Below are positions 1-9,611 of a stretch of DNA of 64,000 nt, one piece after another. Source of the stretch: Pseudorhizobium tarimense (lineage in GTDB: Bacteria; Pseudomonadota; Alphaproteobacteria; Rhizobiales; Rhizobiaceae). The stretch covers positions 248,001 to 312,000 of the forward strand of contig NZ_JALJRA010000001.1 of the NCBI RefSeq assembly GCF_022968135.1, in the 5' to 3' direction. The first letter of the stretch is position 1. Each line of letters opens with the position of its first letter. Position numbers and translations under genes: made by a program. Under the pieces are notes generated by a model. It was given only the letters and a program-made list of their open reading frames with translations, was not told the DNA's origin and made no database searches.

Positions 1-50
1 AAGTGCGGCCGGACCGGTCGCACAGTCACATCAGCAGAAGCGAGGACCTC

Positions 51-461
51 ATGAAAACGATCGTACTTGCAGCCGCCGCGACGCTTATTGCCGCAAGCGC
101 GTTTGCCCAGGTTCCCATAAAGGCGCCGATCGTAGTGCTTCCCGAAGCGGTGCAGGGCAATGCGCCCACCTATCTCTTTGCCGGCAATCTGGACGACTAT
201 GACATCTACGGCGCCGACGGCGACGAGATCGGTGAAGTCGAGGACGTGCTGCTCAACATGGATGGGACGGTTGCCGCTGTCGCAGTCGAAGTCGGCGGCT
301 TCCTCGGCATCGGGGAAAAGGACGTTCTCGTCGACTGGAGCGCGCTGGAAGTGACGCGTGACGGGGACGACGTCCGCATCACCGCGCCGACGCTAACGCG
401 CGAAGTGCTGGAAGACGCGCAGGCGGTGGATCTCGACAAGCTGGGTCTTGCTCGCGACTGA
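51..461 (+). CDS. Exported PRC-barrel domain protein
   Basis: 136-residue protein with an N-terminal signal peptide (MKTIVLAAAATLIAASAFAQ; likely cleaved after AFA). The rest is a single PRC-barrel-like fold: a strand-rich segment with GADGDEIGEVEDVLLNMDG and a second half with GIGEKDVLVDW, the pattern typical of small rhizobial PRC-barrel proteins. The open frame extends upstream to position 3, but the ATG at 51 directly precedes the signal peptide and is preferred. PRC barrels bind proteins or RNA, or sense envelope conditions; the role here is unknown. It converges with the DUF1499 gene, 32 bases away. Confidence 0.8.
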   Translation: MKTIVLAAAATLIAASAFAQVPIKAPIVVLPEAVQGNAPTYLFAGNLDDYDIYGADGDEIGEVEDVLLNMDGTVAAVAVEVGGFLGIGEKDVLVDWSALEVTRDGDDVRITAPTLTREVLEDAQAVDLDKLGLARD

Positions 462-493
462 TCCGGCGGAGGCGCCGCGGCGAAGGCTTTGAC

Positions 494-1414
494 TCAGCCG
501 CCGGCTATCCCCAGAAGCTCGGCGTCGAGGCGGTCTAGGAAATCTTCAGCGATCTCGGCACTCAGGCCCAAATCATGGGCGCCGTAGCGGGAGGCGATGC
601 GAACATCGACGGAGGTCGTTTCTTCGTCCTCCCGCAGTCTGATCACCACGTCGAATGGCAGCCCCAGGAAGAAGGTCCGCGCTTCACCCTGGAGAAGCAG
701 TTCGCCGCGGGTCGGAAGCAGTTCGTTGGCCGCTGGGAGCTCCTCCAGGGTCGGTCGCGGCCCAGGCCGCGGCAGCGGGACGGGAACCGATTGCGGCAGC
801 GGAAACGCGACCCCCTCGTCGGCCGGCGCGTCCCCAGGCTCCTGCGAAGCATCGGGATCCTCTTCGTCACGCGTCTGAAGCGTGATGCGAGATGACAGCG
901 CTGCTGCCTCCACGCCCTCCAGTACGCGGTCCAGAGCCCCTTCGTAACGGCGCCCGGTGAGGCCTGGATAGGCGCCGATCTGCGCGCGCCGGTCGGCCAA
1001 CGTAGGGGCCGTGCGTCCCCGCAGCCATTCCTGATCGTAGTCGGGTTCCGTCAGAAAGAGAGGCGGATCCTCCGTGTCCGTCGTCACCTCGTGCAGTGCT
1101 GGCCGAGTGAGATAGGGGACGGCGCCGGCGGCGACGACGGCAATCGGGATTGCCGCATAGATCAAGGCCTTGGCGGACGCAAGTCCCCCCTCCGCGCCCT
1201 TCTGCCAGAGGCGCATCAATCCCAGGAGCGATAGCGGAACGGCGGCCGCGGCAATGGCTGCGGACACGAGAAGAAGTGCGAGAAAATCCGGCGTGCGCAG
1301 CGGCCCGAAACGATGTCCCAATGTCGCCAGCACGAACAGCAGGAGCGCTGCCAGCGCAATCCGGCGGGCCGCATAGGCGGAGTGGGAGATGGGCCGGACA
1401 TAGCGGACGGTCAT
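494..1414 (-). CDS. DUF1499 family membrane protein
   Basis: 306 residues. The N-terminal third carries about three hydrophobic segments (roughly residues 16-34, 42-66 and 83-100). It is followed by a soluble region with the DUF1499 signature (a YPGLTGRRYEGALDRVLEGV stretch and a C-terminal half with LPFDVVIRLR and SRYGAHDLG). A low-complexity proline/acidic linker sits near residues 185-220. The family is widespread in proteobacteria with no established biochemical role. It is divergent from the small lipoprotein gene at 1510, so the roughly 95-base gap holds both promoters. Confidence 0.8.
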   Translation of the reverse strand: MTVRYVRPISHSAYAARRIALAALLLFVLATLGHRFGPLRTPDFLALLLVSAAIAAAAVPLSLLGLMRLWQKGAEGGLASAKALIYAAIPIAVVAAGAVPYLTRPALHEVTTDTEDPPLFLTEPDYDQEWLRGRTAPTLADRRAQIGAYPGLTGRRYEGALDRVLEGVEAAALSSRITLQTRDEEDPDASQEPGDAPADEGVAFPLPQSVPVPLPRPGPRPTLEELPAANELLPTRGELLLQGEARTFFLGLPFDVVIRLREDEETTSVDVRIASRYGAHDLGLSAEIAEDFLDRLDAELLGIAGG

Positions 1415-1509
1415 GGAATCACAGCATCTGGAATTGGCCTATGCATTCCTGACTGTGTAGAACAGGTCGGGGCATATTAAAATCGCAAATGCCCATACGG
1501 AGACACGCC

Positions 1510-1779
1510 ATGCGACCAGCCATTATCGTATTCTCTGCCGCCATCCTGCCGCTGGCGCTGGCCGGTTGCCAGACGATGACGCCGGAGGAGCGCCGCGCAG
1601 CCGATCAGCGCAGCTGCGCGGGCTACGGTTTCAAGCCTGGCACCGATGCCATGGCCCGCTGCCTGCTCGACCTGGATCTCGACCGGCGTGCGGACATGCG
1701 CAGCTGGCGCGATCAGCAGGCACGCACGATGTGGGGGCCGATGTATGTGGAGCGGCGCATCATCATCAAGGAAGACTGA
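1510..1779 (+). CDS. Small lipoprotein
   Basis: 89-residue protein with a type II signal peptide and a clear lipobox (LALAGC), so it should be lipidated and anchored in a membrane. The mature part is short, charged and arginine-rich, with one further cysteine (SCAGYGF) and no domain I recognise. The ATG at 1510 gives a proper signal peptide; an in-frame ATG at 1489 would add seven residues. The 3' end overlaps the convergent ppdK 3' end by 14 bases. Confidence 0.7.
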   Translation: MRPAIIVFSAAILPLALAGCQTMTPEERRAADQRSCAGYGFKPGTDAMARCLLDLDLDRRADMRSWRDQQARTMWGPMYVERRIIIKED

Positions 1780-4480
1780 GGATGCGACTTCTCGGCACGG
1801 CGCTTTCTTCACGACGTCGCCAGGCAATCGCAGCCTGGGCGGCAGCAAGGCGCGCGATCGGTACGCGGAACGGTGAACAGGAGACATAGTCCAGCCCGAT
1901 CTCTTCGCAAAAGGTGATCGAGGTAGGATCTCCCCCATGTTCGCCGCAGATACCAAGCTTCAGGTCACCGCGGGTTTTGCGCCCGCGCTCGGCGGCCAGA
2001 CTGATGAGTTCGCCAACGCCATCCAGGTCGAGCGAAACGAAGGGATCCTGGTCAATGATGCCCTTGCGCTGATAGGTGGGGATGAAGCCGGCTGCATCGT
2101 CGCGCGAAATGCCGAAGGTCGTCTGCGTCAAGTCGTTGGTGCCGAAGGAGAAGAACTGCGCCGTCTCGGCAATGACATGCGCGCGAATGGCCGCTCGCGG
2201 CAGTTCGATCATGGTTCCGGCGAGATAGTCGATCCGCACGCCGGTTTCTCTTGCGACCTGAGCGGAGATGCGATCGATTGACCCTTTCACGTAGTCGAGC
2301 TCGGAGCGCAGGCTGACGAGCGGCACCAGGATTTCCAGCGCGACCGCCTCGCCCGTCTCGCGGGCCGCTGCAATGGCCGCCTCGAAAATCGCCCGGGCCT
2401 GCATTTCCGCGATCTCCGGGTAGGAGATGGCGAGGCGGCAGCCGCGATGGCCGAGCATCGGATTGAACTCGTGCAGCGCCTCCACCCGCCGGCGCAGAAA
2501 GCCCGCCTCCATCTGCATGGCCGCCGCGACCTCTTCGACCTCCTCCTCCGACTTCGGCAGAAATTCATGGAGCGGCGGGTCGAGGAGGCGGATCGTCACC
2601 GGCAGGCCGTGCATGATGGAGAAGAGATCGGTGAAATCGGAGCGCTGCATCGGCAGAAGCTTTGCCAGAGCTGCGCGCCTGCCCGCCTCGTCCTCTGCCA
2701 GGATCATCTCGCGCATCACATGGATGCGCTCGCCGTCGAAGAACATGTGTTCGGTGCGGCAAAGGCCGATGCCTTCCGCCCCGAAGGATCGCGCAGCATG
2801 CGCATCGGCCGGAGTATCGGCGTTGGCGCGCACGGTCATGCGGCGGGCCTTGTCGGCCCATTCCATGAGGCGTCCGAAGTCGCCCGAAAGCTCCGGCTGG
2901 ATCATCGGCACGCTGCCCTTCAGCACGTGCCCTGACGAACCGTCGACCGTGACCATGTCACCCTTTTTCAAGATGATGCCGCCGGGGCAGACCAGCTGCT
3001 CGTGACGCAGATCCACCCGCATATTGCCTGCGCCGACGACACAGGGGATGCCCATACCCCGTGCCACGACGGCGGCGTGACTGGTCATTCCGCCGCGCGT
3101 GGTAAGGATCGCCTCCGCCGCGTGCATGCCATGAATATCCTCCGGGCTCGTTTCGACGCGCACCAGAACGACCTTGCGACCTTCAGCTTCCGCCACGACC
3201 GCTTCCTCCGCCGTGAAGGCGATCTCGCCTGCGGCCGCCCCGGGAGAGGCGGGAAGGCCGGAGCCGATCACGCTTCGCTCAACGCGCTGGTCGATCGTCG
3301 GATGGAGCAACTGGTCGAGCGATGACGGCTCGATGCGGCTGACCGCATCCTCTTCCGAGATTAGCCCTTCCCCCACCATGTCGACGGCAATCTTCATGGC
3401 AGCCCGCGTGGTCCGCTTTCCGGCGCGGGTCTGCAGCATCCACAACTTGCCGCGCTCGACCGTGAACTCCACGTCCTGCATGTCGCGGTAATGGGCTTCC
3501 AGGCGGTCGCAGATGGAAACGAACTGGCGGAAGGCTTCCGGCATCAGTTTCTCCATCGACGGCTTGTCGGAGCCGGATGACAGGCGCCCCTCCTCCGTCA
3601 GCGACTGCGGGGTGCGGATACCGGAAACGACATCCTCCCCTTGCGCGTTGACGAGAAATTCGCCGTAGAGGGCCCTTTCCCCCGTGGACGGATTACGGGT
3701 GAAGGCAACGCCAGTCGCGGACGACGAGCCGTGATTGCCGAAGACCATGGCCTGCACGTTGACGGCCGTCCCCCATTGCTCCGGAATGCGGTGCAGCGAG
3801 CGATAAGTCACGGCCCGCGGGTTCATCCAGCTGGCAAAGACGGCGGCGATCGCGCCCCAGAGTTGGACGTGTGGATCCTGCGGAAAGGTCTCGCCAAACT
3901 CCTCTTCAATCAGGCGCTTGTAGAGCCCGACGACATGCTCCAACTCAAACGCAGAGAGGTCGGTGTCGTAGTCATGGCCGCGGCGCGCCTTTTCGTCTTC
4001 GAGAACCTCCTCGAAGATTTCGTGGTCGATGCCCATCACCACGTCGGCATACATCTGGATGAAACGCCGGTAGCTGTCCCAGGCAAAGCGCGCGTCGGCC
4101 GCGTCGTTGCCAAGTGCCTGGACGGTTTCATCGTTCAGGCCGAGGTTGAGGACCGTGTCCATCATGCCAGGCATGGAAGCCCGCGCGCCGGAGCGAATGG
4201 AAAGGAGAAGCGGCTTGCTGCTGCCGCCGAAGGTGCGGCCGGTCTCGGCCTCCATGCCGGCAATGCCAGCCAGCACCTGCGCCTTCAGGTCTTCCGGTAG
4301 GGAGCAATTGTTGGCGAAATACCAGGCGCAGGCGTCGGTGAGGATCGTCAGTCCCGGCGGCACCGGCAGGCCAAGATTTGCCATTTCGGCAAGGTTTGCA
4401 CCCTTGCCGCCGAGCATCGCCACGTCTGCGGCGCTTCCTTCCGCCTTGCCTCCACCGAAGCGGTAGACCCACTTCCTCAT
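1766..4480 (-). CDS. ppdK: Pyruvate, phosphate dikinase
   Basis: About 904 residues, close to the usual size. The enzyme interconverts pyruvate + ATP + Pi with PEP + AMP + PPi and links the C3 and C4 pools in gluconeogenic growth. Visible parts in order: N-terminal nucleotide-binding domain starting WVYRFGGGKAEG, then the swivelling phosphohistidine domain with GGMTSHAAVVARG (catalytic His about residue 468), then the C-terminal PEP/pyruvate TIM barrel with LCRTEHMFF and the GICGEHGGDPTS loop carrying the catalytic cysteine. The frame is open to 4648, but homologues begin at the M-x-K-W-V-Y stretch, which places the start at 4480. The last 15 or so residues extend beyond the usual C-terminus. 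Confidence 0.95.
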   Translation of the reverse strand: MRKWVYRFGGGKAEGSAADVAMLGGKGANLAEMANLGLPVPPGLTILTDACAWYFANNCSLPEDLKAQVLAGIAGMEAETGRTFGGSSKPLLLSIRSGARASMPGMMDTVLNLGLNDETVQALGNDAADARFAWDSYRRFIQMYADVVMGIDHEIFEEVLEDEKARRGHDYDTDLSAFELEHVVGLYKRLIEEEFGETFPQDPHVQLWGAIAAVFASWMNPRAVTYRSLHRIPEQWGTAVNVQAMVFGNHGSSSATGVAFTRNPSTGERALYGEFLVNAQGEDVVSGIRTPQSLTEEGRLSSGSDKPSMEKLMPEAFRQFVSICDRLEAHYRDMQDVEFTVERGKLWMLQTRAGKRTTRAAMKIAVDMVGEGLISEEDAVSRIEPSSLDQLLHPTIDQRVERSVIGSGLPASPGAAAGEIAFTAEEAVVAEAEGRKVVLVRVETSPEDIHGMHAAEAILTTRGGMTSHAAVVARGMGIPCVVGAGNMRVDLRHEQLVCPGGIILKKGDMVTVDGSSGHVLKGSVPMIQPELSGDFGRLMEWADKARRMTVRANADTPADAHAARSFGAEGIGLCRTEHMFFDGERIHVMREMILAEDEAGRRAALAKLLPMQRSDFTDLFSIMHGLPVTIRLLDPPLHEFLPKSEEEVEEVAAAMQMEAGFLRRRVEALHEFNPMLGHRGCRLAISYPEIAEMQARAIFEAAIAAARETGEAVALEILVPLVSLRSELDYVKGSIDRISAQVARETGVRIDYLAGTMIELPRAAIRAHVIAETAQFFSFGTNDLTQTTFGISRDDAAGFIPTYQRKGIIDQDPFVSLDLDGVGELISLAAERGRKTRGDLKLGICGEHGGDPTSITFCEEIGLDYVSCSPFRVPIARLAAAQAAIAWRRREESAVPRSRILSLP

Positions 4481-4598
4481 CCGCCTGCTCCACCCAATGC
4501 AGTGTTTTTGGTTAGGCATACAGTTTCCGCTGCTGTTTGAAAACGTGCGGCGGAGCAATAATGTTGCAATGCAACAAAGGTCGAAAGCGGCGAGTGGG

Positions 4599-7500
4599 TC
4601 AGCTTGCCTCGCGCAGGAGCTCGGCCGTTTGCAGGTCAACCGAAACAAGCTGGGAAACGCCCTGCTCGGCCATGGTGACGCCGAACAGTCGGTTCATGCG
4701 GGCCATGGTGATCGGGTTGTGGGTGATGATCACGAAGCGGGTCTCGGTCGAGGCGGCCATCTCGTCCATCAGGTTGCAGTAGCGCTCGACGTTATGGTCG
4801 TCGAGGGGAGCATCGACCTCGTCGAGAACGCAGATCGGGGCGGGATTGGTGAGGAAGACGGCAAATATCAAGGCCATGGCCGTCAGGGCCTGCTCGCCAC
4901 CGGACAGCAGCGTCATCGTCTGCGGCTTCTTGCCCGGCGGACGGGCCAGAATTTCCAGTCCGGCTTCGAGCGGATCGTCGGACTCGATCAGCTGCAACTC
5001 AGCCGTGCCGCCGTTGAACAGGTGCGTGAAGAGCCGCTGGAACTCCGCGTTGACGACGTCGAAGGCGGCAATCAGTCGCTCGCGACCCTCGCGGTTGAGG
5101 CTCTGGATGGCGCCGCGCAGCTTGCGGATCGCGTCAATGATGTCGTCACGCTCGCGGATCAGAGCCTCGAGCTTGTTGGACAGCTCCTTCTGCTCCTCGT
5201 CTGCCCTGAGGTTGACCGCACCGAGCCGCTCGCGCTCCATCTTCAGCCGATCCACCTCGCGCTCGATGTCCCTGACATCGGGAAGTGCCAAACCGGGGGC
5301 GATGCCAGCGAGCCGCATGACCTCCGGAGGAGACACGCCGAGGGCCTCCTGGATCCGCAGCTCGCTTTCGTGACGCCGTTCGGCGGAGGAGACCAGCCGT
5401 TCTTCAGCGCGGCCGCGCTTTTCCCGCGCCTCCGCCAGCTCGGCAAGTGCGGTGGTGGCGATGCGATCGGCATCGCGCTGACGCGTCTCCGCCTCGGCAA
5501 GCTTGTCCGTGGCCAATTTGCGCGCAGCTTCCGCCTTCTGCAGCTCCGACAGGAGGTTGCGGCGCGTTTCCTCGATCTCCTCCGGGGCGGCCTCCAGATC
5601 TGCAATTTCCTCGCGGGCCTCCTCCTCGCGTTCGCGAAGCGTCGCGACATGGCTTTCGGTGCTCGTCGCACGTGCCTGCCAGGCGGACCGCTCCTGGGCG
5701 ACCGCGCTCAAGCGGCGGCGGCGGTTCTCGGCTTCTCGGTTTAGCCCCTCGTAGCGCGCCCGCGCCTCCGCCAGCATGCTCCGGTCGGTCGCCACCGCCA
5801 GCTGCTGGTCACGCAGGCGCTGGTCGATGTCTGTGAGATCCGGTGCATCCTCCAGTTCGATGCGCGCATTCTCCTCCTGCAGGAGGAGCTCATCGATCTG
5901 GATGCGCACATGGCTCTCCGCTTCGGTGACCACATCCCGCCGGCGAAGGAGGTCACCGGCCGCCCGCTCCGCTGCTGCGAGCGCGTCGCGTGCATCGGCA
6001 AGCTGACGCGCCACAATCCGGTTGCGCTCGCGCGCCTCGTCAAGACGCGTTTCTTCTGCAACGATCGCGGAGGCCGCATCCGAAAGGGCTGCTTCGGCGT
6101 CCGCAAGGACGATGGCCGCTTCCTCAATCTCTTCTTCCAGCTCTGCAAGGCGGTTCTTTTGCGACAATCGCAGCGCGGCAGCGCCGGGCGCTTCCGATCC
6201 GGCGACATGGCCGTCCCAGCGGTAGACCGCCCCTTCCCTGGTCACCAGCTTCTGGCCGGGCTTCAGCTCCGCCATCAGCCGCTGTGCATCAGTCGCATCC
6301 ACGACGCCGATCTGCGCCAGGCGACGGGTTAGTTCGGGCGGCGCGGTAGCATAGGAGAGAAGCGGCGTGCAGTCGGTCGGAAGGGCCGGATCGTTGGAAC
6401 CATCCCCATTGAGAGACCAAAACGACGGCGCCGCAGGGTTGATCGAACTCTCGAGATCATCCCCCAGCGCAGCACCCAGTGCGGCTTCATAACCGCGATC
6501 AACGCGAATCGCCTCGGCAACCGGCGGGAAATCGGCGCAGGCATCACTCGCCGCCAGCATCCGCGAAATCGTGCGTGCTTCCGTTTCCAGTCCATTGACC
6601 TTGGCACGAGCCGCTTCCAAGGGACCCCGGGCCTCAGCCTCTGATGACCGCGCCCGTGCCAAGCTGGCCTCAACGTCCTCCGCAGCGGCAGCAGCCTCCT
6701 CCACGGCATATTCCGCCGCTTCAACCACTTCCCGCCGTTCCGCCGGATCGTCCAGCGAGGAGAGCTTATCGGAGATAGACTGGAGTTCGGCTTCCGCATC
6801 CTGCAACTGCCGGTCCAGCTTCTGCCGACGCTCGCCGAGGTCGCGAATCTGCCGTTCCAGCTGTACGCGGGACGCGGCGGCCTCCGCACGTTCCGCGGTC
6901 ACCGCAGCAAACTGTCTTTCGCTTTCCGCGAGCGTCGCTGCTGCGGCCTCGAAGATCTCGCGCACCTCCTCCGCCTCTGCGCCGCCATGCTCCAGAAGTT
7001 CGTTGAGCTCCTGCTCCTCCTCGTCGAGCTTTGCCAGGAAGCCGGCATTGTCGGCGACCAGCTGTTCCTCGCGACGAATATCCTCGGACAGTTGGAGCAG
7101 ACGGCGGGAAAGTTCGTCGCGGCGCTTCAGGAGGCGCCCCGCTTCCTCGTCGAGCTGCGTGCGGGCGATCTGGATGCGCTGAAGGGTAGCCCCCGCCTTC
7201 GCCTCCTCCTCGCGCAGTTCTGGCAGCTTCAGGCTGACGATGGCTTGTGCCTTCGCCGCCTCCATCTGCGCATGCGCCTTCTCGGCAACGACGACCGTCG
7301 CCTGGTTCAGCGCCGTCTCGGCCTCCAGCTCTGCCTCGCTTGCCTGCGTCCAGCGGATATGGAGGAGCATGGCTTCGCGGGCACGGATGTCGGCCGATAA
7401 CATCTTGAAGCGGTTTGCCTGCCGGGCTTGGCGCTTCAGGCTCTCGATCTGGCTTTCCAGCTGCGCAACGATATCCTCCAGCCGTTCCAGGTTGCCTTCG

Positions 7501-8060
7501 GCCGCGCGCAGCCGAAGCTCCGCCTCATGGCGGCGCGAATGCAGACCGGAGATGCCGGCCGCCTCTTCCAGCAGTTGCCGGCGCGCCTGGGGCTTGGCGT
7601 TGATCAATTCGCCGATGCGCCCCTGCCCCACCATCGACGGAGAGCGGGCACCCGTGGAAGCGTCCGCAAACAGAAGCTGGACGTCCTTGGCACGCGCTTC
7701 CTTGCCATTGATGCGGTAGAGCGAGCCGTTCTCGCGCTCGATACGGCGCGAGACCTGGATTTCGTCGGCATCATTGAAGGCGGCAGGCGCGGTGCGGTCG
7801 CTGTTGTCGAGGAAAAGCGAGACTTCGGCGGTGTTGCGGGCCGGGCGATTGCCGGAACCGGAGAAGATGACGTCGTCCATGCCGGACGCGCGCATGTTCT
7901 TGTAGGAGTTTTCGCCCATGACCCAGCGGAGCGCTTCGACCAGGTTGGACTTGCCGCAGCCATTGGGGCCGACAACACCGGTCAGCCCGCGCTCGATGAT
8001 GAACTCGGTGGGTTCGACAAAGGACTTGAACCCGAGGACGCGCAGCTTGTTGAACTTCAT
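4599..8060 (-). CDS. smc: Chromosome partition protein SMC
   Basis: 1153 residues, the normal SMC length. The Walker A motif GPNGCGKSN is at residues 31-39. Long coiled-coil arms rich in Glu, Arg, Ala and Gln flank a hinge at about 510-650. The ABC signature LLSGGEQ is near 1051-1057 and the Walker B CVLDEVDAP near 1077-1085. SMC forms a ring-shaped ATPase that, with ScpA/ScpB, organises and segregates sister chromosomes. It sits in the same orientation as, and just downstream of, the DsbA-like gene (63-base gap), so the two are probably co-transcribed. ppdK starts 118 bases beyond its stop. Confidence 0.96.
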   Translation of the reverse strand: MKFNKLRVLGFKSFVEPTEFIIERGLTGVVGPNGCGKSNLVEALRWVMGENSYKNMRASGMDDVIFSGSGNRPARNTAEVSLFLDNSDRTAPAAFNDADEIQVSRRIERENGSLYRINGKEARAKDVQLLFADASTGARSPSMVGQGRIGELINAKPQARRQLLEEAAGISGLHSRRHEAELRLRAAEGNLERLEDIVAQLESQIESLKRQARQANRFKMLSADIRAREAMLLHIRWTQASEAELEAETALNQATVVVAEKAHAQMEAAKAQAIVSLKLPELREEEAKAGATLQRIQIARTQLDEEAGRLLKRRDELSRRLLQLSEDIRREEQLVADNAGFLAKLDEEEQELNELLEHGGAEAEEVREIFEAAAATLAESERQFAAVTAERAEAAASRVQLERQIRDLGERRQKLDRQLQDAEAELQSISDKLSSLDDPAERREVVEAAEYAVEEAAAAAEDVEASLARARSSEAEARGPLEAARAKVNGLETEARTISRMLAASDACADFPPVAEAIRVDRGYEAALGAALGDDLESSINPAAPSFWSLNGDGSNDPALPTDCTPLLSYATAPPELTRRLAQIGVVDATDAQRLMAELKPGQKLVTREGAVYRWDGHVAGSEAPGAAALRLSQKNRLAELEEEIEEAAIVLADAEAALSDAASAIVAEETRLDEARERNRIVARQLADARDALAAAERAAGDLLRRRDVVTEAESHVRIQIDELLLQEENARIELEDAPDLTDIDQRLRDQQLAVATDRSMLAEARARYEGLNREAENRRRRLSAVAQERSAWQARATSTESHVATLREREEEAREEIADLEAAPEEIEETRRNLLSELQKAEAARKLATDKLAEAETRQRDADRIATTALAELAEAREKRGRAEERLVSSAERRHESELRIQEALGVSPPEVMRLAGIAPGLALPDVRDIEREVDRLKMERERLGAVNLRADEEQKELSNKLEALIRERDDIIDAIRKLRGAIQSLNREGRERLIAAFDVVNAEFQRLFTHLFNGGTAELQLIESDDPLEAGLEILARPPGKKPQTMTLLSGGEQALTAMALIFAVFLTNPAPICVLDEVDAPLDDHNVERYCNLMDEMAASTETRFVIITHNPITMARMNRLFGVTMAEQGVSQLVSVDLQTAELLREAS

Positions 8061-8123
8061 GCCGCACCCCGGAAACGGACGGCGGACACGCGGGTGCCGC
8101 CGCCGGTCAGATCACCTACGGGC

Positions 8124-8822
8124 TCAGAGCAAGCTGTCGATAAGAGCCGACATGCTTTCAACAGACATGGCCCCCGCATAGCGCTTGCCGTTGATGAGGA
8201 AGGTCGGCGTCGAGTTGACGCCGAATTCATCGGCACCGCGCTTCATCGTGGCGTTCACATCATCGAGAAGCTGCTGGTTCGTCAAGCAGCCCTGGAAAGT
8301 CTCCTGTGAGAAACCAGCAAGTTTCGCCATTTGCAGCAGGGCCGCGCGGCCATCCTCAGCTGCAGCCCAGGTATTCTGCTGCTTCATCAGCATCGAGACC
8401 ATCGGGAAATACTGTTCAGGCGTGCTGTGCTCCTGCGGGTTCGACGGCTGGCAACGGGCAAGCATGAAGGCTGCCGCGGCGCGTGGATCGAACGGGAACT
8501 CGCGGATGATGAAACGGACTTTCCCGGTATCGACGTACTTCGTCTTGATTTCGTCGAAGGTATTGTTGTGGAAGGTTGCGCAATGCGGGCAAGTCATCGA
8601 CATGTATTCGATGATTTGGACCGGGGCATTATCCTCACCAATCGCCATCTCCGGCAGAGCACCTGGCTTCAGAGCCTCGCTCATGTCGACCTCGCCCTGT
8701 GCCTCCGGCAGTTCCTGAGCGAATGCGTCCGTTGCCGCAAGCGGCAGCGCCAGAACCAGTGCCGCAGTCGCGACACCTCCGAGAAGGGCTCGTCTTGTGA
8801 TGTTCGTTCCGTTCATGTTCAT
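8124..8822 (-). CDS. DsbA-family thiol:disulfide oxidoreductase (exported)
   Basis: About 232 residues with an N-terminal export signal preceded by twin arginines (TRRALLGG), so Tat export is possible. The thioredoxin-like core has a CPHC redox pair (about residues 78-81, context MTCPHCATFHNNT) and the cis-proline loop NSTPTFLINGK. The helical insert is that of DsbA/Com1-type proteins. It should introduce or shuffle disulfides in the periplasm. Two ATGs (8822 and 8816) are equally plausible starts; the open frame upstream of them has no homologous look. The position immediately upstream of smc and next to a DUF721 gene is common in Rhizobiaceae. Confidence 0.88.
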   Translation of the reverse strand: MNMNGTNITRRALLGGVATAALVLALPLAATDAFAQELPEAQGEVDMSEALKPGALPEMAIGEDNAPVQIIEYMSMTCPHCATFHNNTFDEIKTKYVDTGKVRFIIREFPFDPRAAAAFMLARCQPSNPQEHSTPEQYFPMVSMLMKQQNTWAAAEDGRAALLQMAKLAGFSQETFQGCLTNQQLLDDVNATMKRGADEFGVNSTPTFLINGKRYAGAMSVESMSALIDSLL

Positions 8823-8962
8823 CAGACACCTGCGTTGGATTACGAAAAGGTTGGCTTTCCGTAGCGCGGCCTTGAAGGAGGGACAAGGTGACCGCCAATG
8901 AAAAGCTTCAAAGCTTCGTGACATGTGGAAGCTGAACGCCGGCTATACGCCGCTTGATAAGG

Positions 8963-9475
8963 TCAGCGCATTTTCTTCTGCAAGACCGCAGTGCCAAGCC
9001 TTGTGACGGCCTTCTTGAGGGCCTCACTCTCGATCCCTTCCATCATGCCCTCCAGCCGTCTCGCCTCTTCTCCGCGCAAGGGTTTGGGAGGGCGCCGATG
9101 TTTTACGGACTGCGAGACCGGCTTCTGGATAATGCGGATCTGGCGCACCGCAGGGAAGCCGAAGAAGGCGTTGATGCGGGCGATTAACTCACCCTGAGCA
9201 TGGGTCAGGAACAGCGCGCGCGCCCCTTCACAGGCAATCGTCAGCGTTCCCGCCTGATAGCCGCCCGCGTCGTCCGAGGCATCCCGCCTGGGCCAGGCGA
9301 TCTTTTCCGGCCGGCTGCAATCGGCAAATTCCTGGCCGGCGATCTCGTCCCACGAGCCGAGCAATGCCGTGGAGATGCCTGCGCGCCGTGCCAGAACGGG
9401 ATCAATGATGCCATTGGCAACTTCCGCGATCTGCATCTCGCCCTTGGGGCGGAAGGGCTTCGCTTCACGCGACAT
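8963..9475 (-). CDS. DUF721 (DciA-like) protein
   Basis: About 170 residues. The N-terminal half matches DUF721: conserved LLGSWDEIAGQEFADCSRPEKIAWPR, then a LTIACEGARALFLTHAQGEL segment and an INAFFGF turn. Proteins of this family include DciA, the replicative-helicase loader or operator of bacteria that lack DnaC. The C-terminal tail is basic and predicted helical. The start at 9475 (MSREAKPF) is chosen because homology begins soon after; an in-frame ATG lies at 9493. It is divergent from mutY. Whether this protein does the DciA job is inference from family membership. Confidence 0.8.
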   Translation of the reverse strand: MSREAKPFRPKGEMQIAEVANGIIDPVLARRAGISTALLGSWDEIAGQEFADCSRPEKIAWPRRDASDDAGGYQAGTLTIACEGARALFLTHAQGELIARINAFFGFPAVRQIRIIQKPVSQSVKHRRPPKPLRGEEARRLEGMMEGIESEALKKAVTRLGTAVLQKKMR

Positions 9476-9611
9476 GGCCGTCCTCCAGCGCATGATCGCT
9501 GAAGACAGAGACCATGGAGAGGGCGCCGATCCCAATCAACGTGTTCGTGCGCATAGTGGGAAGTGTCATTGCCGTTCTCTCGTTGACGTCTGACGCTCCG
9601 GAGCGATAGGA